Source of the DNA: an uncultured Muribaculaceae bacterium
GTDB lineage: Bacteria; Bacteroidota; Bacteroidia; Bacteroidales; Muribaculaceae
Length of the DNA: 44,034 nt
Assembly (NCBI GenBank): GCA_947625935.1
Contig: CANQQE010000028.1
Coordinates: 1 to 44,034 of the forward strand
Reading direction: 5' to 3'
Shown here: piece after piece, positions 9,091 to 17,275 of the stretch
Position numbering within the stretch: the stretch's first letter is position 1
How the letters are laid out: every line of letters begins with the position of its first letter
Notes under the pieces: model-generated
The model's database searches: none
What the model was told of the DNA's origin: nothing
The model's input: only the letters and a program-made list of their open reading frames with translations
Translations under genes and position numbers: made by a program

Positions 9091-9122
9091 AGATTATTAT
9101 CGAGATGTCGGTTGACGGCAGT

Positions 9123-10916
9123 TTATTGCTGGGCGTCAAATTCGACTTCGGCGTCCTGAGATTTTATGTTTGGTTCCTCAAGGCCGTAGTGGCGGCGTGC
9201 ATTCAGGGCTTTGAGCCACAGGCCGAATATGAGAGCGAGAACACCCAAGGACGCGAACACGGTCATGGGCCATGTGTAATCGTAGTTGAGCGGGTTATTG
9301 ACTCCGGGGTTTGAAGCGACCAGTATCGATCCGATGAGCATCGGGAATGCGTAGAGGCCAATGTTCTGAATCCAGAATATCACCGCATAGGCTGAGCCGA
9401 TGAGCTTTTTGTCGACTAACTTAGGAACAGATGGCCATAGCGATGCGGGAACCAATGCGAAGGATATGCCAAGTATGATGATGGCGAGGAAGGCCACAAA
9501 CATACCTGCAAATCCGCTCGGGGCTGACAGTTTGAGAATCTTGACAGAGAAATCGTTTTTGAGATTCATGGCTTTGGCGTAATCGACCTTGTCGGTGGCG
9601 AAGAATCTCACGAGTTTCTGTGCTGTCGTCTTAGGCTCAACACCTTGTTTCGAGAAAGCGTTCCAGGGATTGATTACAATTGTTTCGCCAACTTCGCGGC
9701 CAACCAATAATTGAGCGGATTTCTGGTTGGTGAAATGGTCGGGAGTGAACACGACCTCGGCTTTTAGTGGCTTGTCGTTGACGTCGAGCTGTGTAACCTC
9801 GGCGGTAATGATGGTGTTTTCCTCGATGCGTGTCAAGTCGTCGCCGCGGAGCGCGGGCAGCACGAACGCGAAGGTCGAGTGGCACACAATCATCAATATA
9901 GCTCCAAGAATAAGCATGGACGCGCCTTTGCCTTTGCGGTCGAGGAAGTTGCCGAGTATCGGGGTTATGGCTGCCGCTCCGAGGGGGAATACCGCAAAAA
10001 TGAAGCCGGCTGTTTCGTTGCTGATGCCGAGCGTGCATTGGAGCATATTGGCCGCATATTTCTGGAATGGGAATATCGCTGAATAATAGAGGACGCACAA
10101 CAGGGCTACAAGCCAAAATACCTGAGAGGAAAGGATGTAACGCAAATCGCTGATTTTGAACGGGTCGTCTTTTTCTTCAGTGTTGCCAATCTGTTCTTCA
10201 AGTTTTTTGTCCATGAAGAAGTAGACTATGAATGAAATAAGACCTATAATCAGCAGCAATGCGGCCAACCCGACAGGGCGTGAAACACTCAAATCGCCAC
10301 CAAGAGCCGAAAAAAACGGAGAGCTGATGAACACGACAAACACGCCAACTCGCGCAAGCGCCATCTCGGTTCCCATGGCAAGCGCCATCTCTTTTCCGGC
10401 AAACCATTTTACGATACCGCGGGATACTGTGATACCGGCCATTTCAACTCCACAGCCGAATATCATGAAGCCTATGGCCGACAGTTTGGCTGAAGCGGGC
10501 ATGCCCTCGTAGAACGGGGTAACATTCCACCATGCGTCGGGAAGATTGAGCGAGGTTTCCATGAAACGCTCAACGGAACTTCCGATAAACATATCGGTCA
10601 ACGCCAGATAATTAATTATCGCACCAATAGCCATAACAGCTCCAGACAACACAGCGGTGAAACGAACACCCATTTTGTCGAGAATGATGCCGGCAAAAAT
10701 CAGGAAGAAAATGAACACGTTGAGGAATGTCTCGGATCCGGCGTAATGGCCGTAGGCGTTGGGGTTCCAACCTCGAAGTTCCTGCAAAGTTGATTGCAGC
10801 GGTGACAGCACATCCATGAAGATGTAGCCGAAGAACATGGCAAGCGCCAAAAGCGCCAATGCCGTCCAACGCGCTGATTTTGAATCGCTCAAAACAGCAG
10901 TGGAATTTTTAATCAT
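9123..10916 (-). CDS. MFS transporter with large internal soluble insert
   Basis: A 597-residue major facilitator protein. Six membrane helices can be seen in the first ~240 residues and a second set after ~260, with an MFS-like loop DRKGKG near 326-331. The protein is longer than the usual 400-450 residues because a soluble stretch of about 110 residues (roughly 356-465, rich in T, V, K and E) is inserted late in the second half, and a shorter one lies near 107-145. It resembles Bacteroidetes MFS proteins distantly related to nitrate or oxalate/formate carriers, but the substrate cannot be read. It has its own -7 box at 10954-10961 and stands alone. Confidence 0.85.
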   Translation of the reverse strand: MIKNSTAVLSDSKSARWTALALLALAMFFGYIFMDVLSPLQSTLQELRGWNPNAYGHYAGSETFLNVFIFFLIFAGIILDKMGVRFTAVLSGAVMAIGAIINYLALTDMFIGSSVERFMETSLNLPDAWWNVTPFYEGMPASAKLSAIGFMIFGCGVEMAGITVSRGIVKWFAGKEMALAMGTEMALARVGVFVVFISSPFFSALGGDLSVSRPVGLAALLLIIGLISFIVYFFMDKKLEEQIGNTEEKDDPFKISDLRYILSSQVFWLVALLCVLYYSAIFPFQKYAANMLQCTLGISNETAGFIFAVFPLGAAAITPILGNFLDRKGKGASMLILGAILMIVCHSTFAFVLPALRGDDLTRIEENTIITAEVTQLDVNDKPLKAEVVFTPDHFTNQKSAQLLVGREVGETIVINPWNAFSKQGVEPKTTAQKLVRFFATDKVDYAKAMNLKNDFSVKILKLSAPSGFAGMFVAFLAIIILGISFALVPASLWPSVPKLVDKKLIGSAYAVIFWIQNIGLYAFPMLIGSILVASNPGVNNPLNYDYTWPMTVFASLGVLALIFGLWLKALNARRHYGLEEPNIKSQDAEVEFDAQQ

Positions 10917-10953
10917 AGCAAATTCAATAATGATTGGTTATTATATTATGCGA

Positions 10954-10961
10954 CAAAGTTA
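10954..10961 (-). promoter_or_regulatory. -7 box for the MFS gene
   Basis: Minus-strand TAACTTTG matches TAnnTTTG, 38 bases upstream of the start codon. No clear -33 element. Confidence 0.4.
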
Positions 10962-10983
10962 ACCATAAATTGCATATATTTCG

Positions 10984-10991
10984 TAATTTTG
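10984..10991 (+). promoter_or_regulatory. -7 box for the AI-2E family gene
   Basis: TAATTTTG matches TAnnTTTG, 23 bases before the start codon of the gene at 11014. It is divergent from the MFS promoter; the -33 element is not clear. Confidence 0.4.
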
Positions 10992-11013
10992 TGGCGATAA
11001 ACCATTCATAACA

Positions 11014-12141
11014 ATGTATACGAGACAACCTTACACGTTTGATCGGGTGGTCAGGCTTGTTATCTCAGTCATAATCGTTCTTGGCGCCATATGGCTGATT
11101 AACTTGTTGAAAAATGTTCTTTTGCCGTTCTGTGTGGCGTGCCTGATTGCCTATCTCTTTGAACCATTCGTGCAATATAACCGCCGTTTGCTTCATCTGA
11201 AGGGGCGTATAATCGCTATATTTGTCACTCTTTTCGAGTCGTTGACACTATTTTCAATACTGTGCTATCTTTTGGTCCCATCGATTATTGAGGAGATGAG
11301 CCAAATGGGTGCGCTTTTCCAACGTTATGCCACAACGGAGATGAATGTTCCGTTGCTTCCGGAGGGTGTGCATAATTTTCTGAGAAAAGCTGTGGATTTC
11401 AACAGTCTGTCGCAGATGTTGAGCAATCAGGATATAAACACGCTTATAGAGAAGGGGGCGACTTTCCTAAGCAGTGGAATCAATATCATTTTAAGTGTGT
11501 TCAGTTGGTTCTTAGTGTTGCTTTATGTCGTGTTCATCATGCTTGACTATGACCGGCTAATGAGGGGGTTCAAGATGATTGTGCCGCCTAAGTATCGCCC
11601 GATGGCATATAAAATCGGAAATGACATAAAGCGCAGTATGAATCACTATTTCCGCGGTCAGGCGCTTGTGGCGTTTATAGTCGGAATACTTTTCAGTATA
11701 GGTTTTTTGATAGTCGGGCTGCCGATGGCAGTTGTGCTTGGGTTGTTTATTGGTCTGCTCAATATGGTTCCATATCTGCAGTTGATCTCGATTATTCCAA
11801 CCTCGTTGCTTTGTTTGGTTTATTCCGTGGACCATAACGAGGGATTCTGGGCCATATGGTGGGAGTGCATCGCCGTCTATTGCATAGTGCAGCTTATTCA
11901 GGATCTGTTTTTAACTCCCAAAATCATGGGTAAAGCTATGGGCCTTAATCCAGCCATTATATTATTGTCGCTTTCGGTGTGGGGAACCTTGCTCGGCTTC
12001 ATCGGCCTAATCATCGCATTGCCGTTGACCACATTGCTGATAGCATATTACGACCGATATGTGTTGGGCCGCGATAATGGCGAACCTGCCAAGGAACGGA
12101 ACCGGGAGGAACGGAACTTCCGCCGTATCGTCGAAAAATAA
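11014..12141 (+). CDS. AI-2E family transporter (YdiK/PerM-like membrane protein)
   Basis: A 375-residue membrane protein of the AI-2E/UPF0118 family. A pair of helices near residues 15-45 and another near 60-85 are followed by a soluble linker (about 95-155) and then a cluster of helices from about 160 to 345. The conserved family features are visible: a P-rich segment MIVPPKYRPMAYKIG, and LNMVPYLQLISIIPTSLL in the fourth quarter. Some members are exporters of signalling molecules or sodium/proton antiporters; the name does not prove autoinducer transport. The C-terminal ~25 residues are highly charged and probably cytoplasmic. Confidence 0.88.
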   Translation: MYTRQPYTFDRVVRLVISVIIVLGAIWLINLLKNVLLPFCVACLIAYLFEPFVQYNRRLLHLKGRIIAIFVTLFESLTLFSILCYLLVPSIIEEMSQMGALFQRYATTEMNVPLLPEGVHNFLRKAVDFNSLSQMLSNQDINTLIEKGATFLSSGINIILSVFSWFLVLLYVVFIMLDYDRLMRGFKMIVPPKYRPMAYKIGNDIKRSMNHYFRGQALVAFIVGILFSIGFLIVGLPMAVVLGLFIGLLNMVPYLQLISIIPTSLLCLVYSVDHNEGFWAIWWECIAVYCIVQLIQDLFLTPKIMGKAMGLNPAIILLSLSVWGTLLGFIGLIIALPLTTLLIAYYDRYVLGRDNGEPAKERNREERNFRRIVEK

Positions 12142-12149
12142 CGGCTATT

Positions 12150-12176
12150 TTCTCAAGCCGATGAAAATCTTGAGAA
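12150..12176 (+). terminator. Possible terminator after the AI-2E gene
   Basis: TTCTCAAG pairs with CTTGAGAA around an 11-base loop, shortly after the stop codon. There is no T run, so it is a weak candidate. Confidence 0.4.
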
Positions 12177-12245
12177 GACCGGTTTCCAAATGAATAGAAT
12201 ATATCCTATACATATAGTCAATAAAAGAAGAAATTAACCCCATAT

Positions 12246-13694
12246 ATGTTATTTAATTCATTTCAATATTTAATTTTCCTTCCAATTGTATTCATATTTT
12301 ATTGGCTTATTTTTAAATCAATAAAAATACAGAATCTGTTTGTTGTTATCGCCAGTTCAATATTTTATGGATGGTGGGACTGGAGATTCTTGATTTTAAT
12401 ATATATAACCATAGGACTCAGTTATGTAACTTCTTTGATGATAGGGAGTTATCCAAAATGGGGGGGGGTAATTGCCGGAGTTAACGTAATAATAAACCTT
12501 AGCATATTATGTTATTATAAATATCTTAATTTTTTTGCTGATAGTTTAAAAGTGCTGTTTAGCCAGTTTGGTTATCAACTGGATTGGTTCACATTGGATG
12601 TCCTACTTCCGGTAGGTATTAGTTTTTATACCTTTCAGGCATTAAGTTATTCAATTGATGTCAGACGAGGGAGTATAGAACCAACTAAGGATTTTATCGC
12701 TTTTGCGGCTTATATCTCTTTTTTCCCACAATTAGTCGCTGGTCCTATAGAGCGATCGACACAATTGTTACCGCAGTTTCTTCAACGACGAGTGTTTGAT
12801 TATACAACAGCTGTGGATGGCATGAGACAAATTCTGTGGGGATTTTTTAAGAAATTAATTATAGCTGATAATTGTGCGTACCTCGCAAATCAAATTTTTG
12901 ACGGATACGAGAGCTGTAATGGGTCATTGCTGGCTTTGGGAGCATTGTTTTTCACTTTCCAAATATATGGCGATTTCTCAGGCTATTCTGACATTGCCAT
13001 AGGCACAGCAAAATTATTTGGTATACGACTAATGAGGAACTTCAATTTGCCATATTTTTCAAGAGATATTGCTGAATTTTGGCGCAGATGGCATATTTCA
13101 TTGAATAAATGGTTTATTGACTATGTGTATATTCCTATAGGAGGAAGCCGTTGCGGAAAACTAATTAATATGAGGAATATATTGATCGTGTTTTTATTGA
13201 GTGGTTTATGGCACGGGGCAAACTGGACGTTTGTTGTCTGGGGAATCTATAACGGAGTGTTGATTATAGCATATTTACAATTGGGATTAAACAAAAAACG
13301 TCCTGAAATAATCTCACCGAATAATTATATCCCAAGTATTAAGGAAATCATGGAGATGTTTGTTACATTTTCCTTGGTAGTAATCGGTTGGATTATATTC
13401 AGAGCAGAGTCTTTGCAGCATGCGGTAGGATATTTAAAAGGAATGATTGACAAATCATTGGTTCAGCGTCCCAATTTCCATAATGTCGAAATCGGGGGTA
13501 CGCAGTTGGTGTATACTTTGATATTTATTTGCGTGCTTCAAGTCGTTGAATGGGTCTTTCGTAAAAGAGGTTTCGGTTTTGATTTGAGTCAATGTCCATC
13601 AAGAGTATTACGATGGGCGGTATACCTGAGTATCATAGTTTTGCTAACAGTGTTTAGTGGTGAGCAAGAAAAATTTATTTACTTTCAATTTTAA
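12246..13694 (+). CDS. MBOAT family O-acyltransferase (AlgI-like)
   Basis: A 482-residue multi-helix membrane enzyme that would pass an acyl (usually acetyl) group across the inner membrane onto a surface polysaccharide. The MBOAT signature is complete: EFWRRWHISLNKW at about 277-289 and the catalytic histidine H323 in SGLWHGANW. The gene is paired with an SGNH-like gene 9 bases downstream, the usual AlgI/AlgJ or DltB/DltD arrangement. Base composition is much more AT-rich than in neighbours, suggesting transfer. A run of nine G (12460-12468, coding W-G-G near residue 72) could shift the frame by slippage. In this sequence the frame is intact. Confidence 0.9.
   Translation: MLFNSFQYLIFLPIVFIFYWLIFKSIKIQNLFVVIASSIFYGWWDWRFLILIYITIGLSYVTSLMIGSYPKWGGVIAGVNVIINLSILCYYKYLNFFADSLKVLFSQFGYQLDWFTLDVLLPVGISFYTFQALSYSIDVRRGSIEPTKDFIAFAAYISFFPQLVAGPIERSTQLLPQFLQRRVFDYTTAVDGMRQILWGFFKKLIIADNCAYLANQIFDGYESCNGSLLALGALFFTFQIYGDFSGYSDIAIGTAKLFGIRLMRNFNLPYFSRDIAEFWRRWHISLNKWFIDYVYIPIGGSRCGKLINMRNILIVFLLSGLWHGANWTFVVWGIYNGVLIIAYLQLGLNKKRPEIISPNNYIPSIKEIMEMFVTFSLVVIGWIIFRAESLQHAVGYLKGMIDKSLVQRPNFHNVEIGGTQLVYTLIFICVLQVVEWVFRKRGFGFDLSQCPSRVLRWAVYLSIIVLLTVFSGEQEKFIYFQF
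12460..12468 (+). repeat. Nine-G homopolymer inside the MBOAT gene
   Basis: The codons TGG GGG GGG GTA create nine consecutive G in an otherwise AT-rich gene. Gain or loss of one G would truncate the protein soon after residue 74. Such tracts are classic slipped-strand contingency sites in other bacteria. Confidence 0.8.
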
Positions 13695-13703
13695 ATCTCC
13701 AAG

Positions 13704-14627
13704 ATGAAGCTATTTATATTACGTTCGTTATTGTTTGTTGTATGCTCTATTACCGTCTTGCTCGCAATGTGGATTCCCTATGTTATCTCTGCTGATAAAT
13801 GTATGAAGATTAATAATAACCAACATATTCTATTCTTGGGCAATTCACACATAGAATGCAGTATTGACGATAGAATTGTTAATGATAGCTTTAATTTCGC
13901 AAGAGGAGGAGAGCGTTTAGAATGTGCTTACAATAAATTAAAGCTATTGACCGAGAAAAATATTGGTATCATTGATACTGTGTATATGAGTTATGACTAT
14001 ATGTTTCTTACTACTTCAACCGATTCAGTCCCTCCTCCGTCGTATTATTACAGCCCATGGTTAATGTCGCAAAATACATTGACTGATTGGTTAAAAATAT
14101 TCACATTATCTTCAGTCGACTACTCATTTGGCCATTTTAGCCATTTATATGTCTATTGGAAATATATGGATATGTTATCTTTCTTAAGAACGGAAGATTC
14201 GATAGTGAAAAATAAATACTTAGGAGGTTATTTATATCTGAAACGAGATAAATTAGATGAAGCGATTAGACGGAGGAAAAGCAATCCGACCATTTCAATC
14301 GATAAGATAGATAGGTTGAATTTGTATTTTCTTGACAGGATTGTTGACTATTGTAAGAAAAATGGGATTGTGTTGTGCTTTATTACTCCGCCACAACATA
14401 AGCTAGCACCAGAAAATATGGTTCTATGCCACCAACTCCATAGTGAACGATATGGTGATATCCCATTGTTGGATTTCAGATATATGGAGTTGCCTGATAG
14501 TTGTTTTGGCGACTTAGATCATTTGAACTATAGGGGCGCAAAGTTTTTTTCTGAATATCTTGAAAAAAAAGTAATACACAAAAATAATTACCCTTCAAAC
14601 AAAGAGAATGAAGGCATTAAAGAGTAA
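13704..14627 (+). CDS. SGNH-like protein, probable partner of the MBOAT acyltransferase
   Basis: A 307-residue protein with an N-terminal membrane anchor or signal (about 5-28) and an extracytoplasmic domain. FLGNSHIE (S48) fits the block I serine of SGNH/GDSL enzymes, and DLDHLNYRG (D270, H273) fits block V with its Asp-His pair. AlgJ, AlgX and DltD-type proteins use this fold to move acetyl groups onto polysaccharides together with an MBOAT protein. The tight 9-base gap to the MBOAT gene supports that role. The gene shares the low GC content of its partner and ends only 8 bases from the converging DUF2007 gene, with no terminator seen. Confidence 0.7.
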   Translation: MKLFILRSLLFVVCSITVLLAMWIPYVISADKCMKINNNQHILFLGNSHIECSIDDRIVNDSFNFARGGERLECAYNKLKLLTEKNIGIIDTVYMSYDYMFLTTSTDSVPPPSYYYSPWLMSQNTLTDWLKIFTLSSVDYSFGHFSHLYVYWKYMDMLSFLRTEDSIVKNKYLGGYLYLKRDKLDEAIRRRKSNPTISIDKIDRLNLYFLDRIVDYCKKNGIVLCFITPPQHKLAPENMVLCHQLHSERYGDIPLLDFRYMELPDSCFGDLDHLNYRGAKFFSEYLEKKVIHKNNYPSNKENEGIKE

Positions 14628-14635
14628 AAAATGAG

Positions 14636-14875
14636 TTATTGTTGGTTGGGGAGGGGGGAGGAGTGCATGATGCGGTAGGCGAGGTCGGCGTCTTGTTTTC
14701 TGATCCAAAGGCGTATGGCTCCCAGCGGGGTCATGGTCAGGGGGTAGACGTTAGAGATTATCTCATTGGTTATGACGCAAGGGACTCCGTTGGTTTCAAG
14801 GACTCCTTTGTCGATATAGGCATCGGCATCGTTGTAGTATGTGTTGTATAACACGAGTTCGTTGTCGTCTTTCAT
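14636..14875 (-). CDS. DUF2007 family small protein
   Basis: A 79-residue cytoplasmic protein. The sequence LYNTYYNDADAYIDKGVLE..GVPCVITNE, then PLTMTPLGAIRLWIRKQDADLA, matches the DUF2007 'putative signal transducing' fold. This is a small ferredoxin-like domain related to the regulatory domain of PII-like and ATP-phosphoribosyltransferase proteins. The biochemical role is unknown. It lies 17 bases after mltG and probably shares its transcript. Confidence 0.8.
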   Translation of the reverse strand: MKDDNELVLYNTYYNDADAYIDKGVLETNGVPCVITNEIISNVYPLTMTPLGAIRLWIRKQDADLAYRIMHSSPLPNQQ

Positions 14876-14892
14876 CGGTGTATGTGGTTTTG

Positions 14893-15942
14893 TCAGTTAA
14901 TTGAACGCCTGTTTAGCTCGGCTTGATAACGTCGCGCATTGGCCTGGTGGGTAGCGAAGTCAATTGCGAAGTTGTGGTAGCCGGAGAAGTCTTCCTTGGC
15001 GCACATATAGATGTAGTTGTGTTTTGGTGAATGGAGAACAGCGTCGATTGCTGATTTATCGGGAATCCTGATCGGACCGGGCGGCAAGCCGGTGTGCAGG
15101 TATGTGTTGTAGGCAGATTTCGTGGCCAGATGGTTACCTTTTATGCGGCGCAGGGAGAAATCACCTGTTGCGAACTTTACAGTCGGATCGGCTTGAAGTT
15201 TCATCCCCCGTTCAAGGCGGTTGATGTATAGACGCGCGACTTTGGGGCGTTCGTCGGCTTTCAGGGTTTCTTCCTCGACGATTGAAGCGAGTGTGGCGAC
15301 TTCGACGGGGGAGAGGCCGATATCGCGTGCGATTGCTCTTCTGTCGCTGTCCCAATAATCATTTCGGTATCTGAGTAGCTTGTTTACCACATTGTTGACA
15401 GGGGTGCTCCAATAAAATTCATAGGTGTCAGGAAGAAATGCAGCGGTGAATTGTGGTGTCGTAAAGCCGTGTTTAGGCAAAATGGTGTCGCACGCATTAA
15501 TGAAATCCTCTGAAGACCACTCCATTTTAGATGAGAGCTTTGACGCAAGGTCGGAGAGTGTGCGGATGTTGTTGAACGTCAACCTAACGGGGGTCTGCGC
15601 CCCATTTTTTAGCGTCCGAGCCGCTCTCCAAGCCATAGTCGAATGGTCGATGCGATAGGCTCCATGCGCAATCGCGGGGTCTCCTCCCATCCAACTCCAT
15701 AGCCGATAAACCCTGGGGCCGAAATCGTTGCCAAGGGCATTGCGGAGAGAGTCGCTTACCGCTTCGGATGTGGCCCCCGCCGGGATATGCACCCAGGTTG
15801 TCTCGCCGCGGTAACCCACTAATGAAAATTGCCATAGCGCCACGCTGCCGACGATGAGCAATGCGATTATCGCACCACCGGCATAAGCCCATTTGAGCGG
15901 ATTTTTTCGTGTAGTTGAGTTGTTCTTATTGTTTTTTGCCAT
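14893..15942 (-). CDS. mltG: Endolytic transglycosylase MltG
   Basis: A 349-residue peptidoglycan lytic transglycosylase that cuts nascent glycan strands and sets their length. A short basic cytoplasmic tail and a single membrane helix (about 17-40) lead into the periplasmic YceG domain. The catalytic signature ASIVEEET (E223) is followed by KVARLYINRLERGMKLQADPTV and by TYLHTGLPPGPI, both strongly conserved in MltG. Length is normal. A TATCTTTG -7 box at 15954-15961 suggests a promoter of its own, so it need not belong to the efflux/two-component operon ending 46 bases upstream. Confidence 0.95.
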   Translation of the reverse strand: MAKNNKNNSTTRKNPLKWAYAGGAIIALLIVGSVALWQFSLVGYRGETTWVHIPAGATSEAVSDSLRNALGNDFGPRVYRLWSWMGGDPAIAHGAYRIDHSTMAWRAARTLKNGAQTPVRLTFNNIRTLSDLASKLSSKMEWSSEDFINACDTILPKHGFTTPQFTAAFLPDTYEFYWSTPVNNVVNKLLRYRNDYWDSDRRAIARDIGLSPVEVATLASIVEEETLKADERPKVARLYINRLERGMKLQADPTVKFATGDFSLRRIKGNHLATKSAYNTYLHTGLPPGPIRIPDKSAIDAVLHSPKHNYIYMCAKEDFSGYHNFAIDFATHQANARRYQAELNRRSIN

Positions 15943-15953
15943 AATCTTACAGG

Positions 15954-15961
15954 CAAAGATA
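15954..15961 (-). promoter_or_regulatory. -7 box for mltG
   Basis: Minus-strand TATCTTTG, the perfect Bacteroidetes -7 element, lies 11 bases upstream of the mltG start codon in the gap after the kinase gene. The -33 element is not clear. Confidence 0.45.
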
Positions 15962-15988
15962 ATAAAAATAGCGCAGGTTGCAGTGGTT

Positions 15989-17275
15989 TTATTTGGGAAA
16001 ATTGATGGTGAACCGTGTCAGGTTGTCGGAGGGGGATGTCGTCAGAGAGAAGCGGCAATTGTGGTTGCGGAGTATGTGCCTGATAAGAGTCAGCCCAAGC
16101 CCCTGTCCTGATGGTTTGGTAGTGAAAAACGGGGAAAAAAGATGTGTGGCTTTGTCGGATGATATGCCCTCGCCATTGTCAGTAACCGTAACAGTGCGTT
16201 CGCGTGAGTCGGTGGATATCTGGATATAGGTTGTGCCGTCACTCTCAATCGCATTTTTCACAATATTGATCATGACCTGTTCAATCATAGGAATATCTAT
16301 CTCGGCTATGAATGGTTGGGTGGCGATTTGTGGGCGTAATGTTACGCCGGCTTTAGTGCAGATTGAATCGAGAAGTATCAATGACGAATCAATTACCGAA
16401 TTAATATCTGCCGGAATCAGTGACGGTTTTGGAATTTTGACAACTTCGGCGTAGCGGCTGATAAAAGAAGATAATGCTGAGGAATGCTCGCGGCAGGCGT
16501 CGATGGCGGTTACAGCATCATTGGCCGAGTCATCGCCTTCAAACGTAAGTTTTATTGCGTCGAGAGTGGCGTTGACGCTCCCGATGGTGTTGTTGACCTC
16601 ATGCGCCATCAGCCTTATTATGCGTTCGTAAGCCTTGCGCTCAGCCGAAGCGACCTCGGCGGTTAAGATTTCAACGGTGTAGAATGTATGTGGGTACCCG
16701 TTGTCGATGAATGCCAAACGGGAGCAGCGATAGATTTCAGCATCGCTTAGCCTGACAATTTCATGTTCGTTCAGTCTTAGAGCTGCGAGGCATTTGATAA
16801 GTCGGTTGTCAATCTCGTTTAATTTTTTTGACTTTACCTGCTCTCTGAATATCTTTGAAGCCATAGAATTACATAGCGTAATTCTATTGTCGCCGTCGAC
16901 CATTATTATCGCTAAAGGTGACGCTTCCACTATCAGATTGAAAAGGTGGTTCTGCTCTTGCTGTTGTATCTGTCGTTTGCGCAGCTCGTCGATCAGGGGG
17001 TTAAATGTGTCGATGATGTTGTCGGCTTCATATTGCCCGACGTGCCTTAGATGAGTTGAAAAATCCTGAGATTTCAACAGCCCGATCCCATTGGCAATCG
17101 CTTTTAAGGGTTTCAGTACCAAACGGTAAAAAAGAATGATGAAAAAGATGGCCATGATAACCATGCCTTCGGCCACATAAAAAGCCGCTTCCTGATTTGC
17201 GGAATGAAACAGCAGCAGTCCGCACAACGTGACAAGCAGCAATATCAGGATCGTAAATATGTGGATTATCTTCAT
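15989..17275 (-). CDS. Membrane sensor histidine kinase partnered with the NtrC-type regulator
   Basis: A 428-residue kinase. Two membrane helices (about 5-25 and 31-53) enclose almost no periplasmic domain, so it may sense a signal in or near the membrane. A HAMP-like linker (about 54-105) and a PAS domain (about 108-195) follow. The H-box is LMAHEVNNTIG with phospho-acceptor H225. The ATPase domain has an N-box (NIVKNAIE, about 337-344), a G1 box DNGEGIS and a G2 box GQGLGL (about 390). The H-box type HEVNN is like that of NtrY/NtrB kinases. The start codon overlaps the stop codon of the regulator gene (ATGA), so the two are translationally coupled. Confidence 0.93.
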   Translation of the reverse strand: MKIIHIFTILILLLVTLCGLLLFHSANQEAAFYVAEGMVIMAIFFIILFYRLVLKPLKAIANGIGLLKSQDFSTHLRHVGQYEADNIIDTFNPLIDELRKRQIQQQEQNHLFNLIVEASPLAIIMVDGDNRITLCNSMASKIFREQVKSKKLNEIDNRLIKCLAALRLNEHEIVRLSDAEIYRCSRLAFIDNGYPHTFYTVEILTAEVASAERKAYERIIRLMAHEVNNTIGSVNATLDAIKLTFEGDDSANDAVTAIDACREHSSALSSFISRYAEVVKIPKPSLIPADINSVIDSSLILLDSICTKAGVTLRPQIATQPFIAEIDIPMIEQVMINIVKNAIESDGTTYIQISTDSRERTVTVTDNGEGISSDKATHLFSPFFTTKPSGQGLGLTLIRHILRNHNCRFSLTTSPSDNLTRFTINFPK

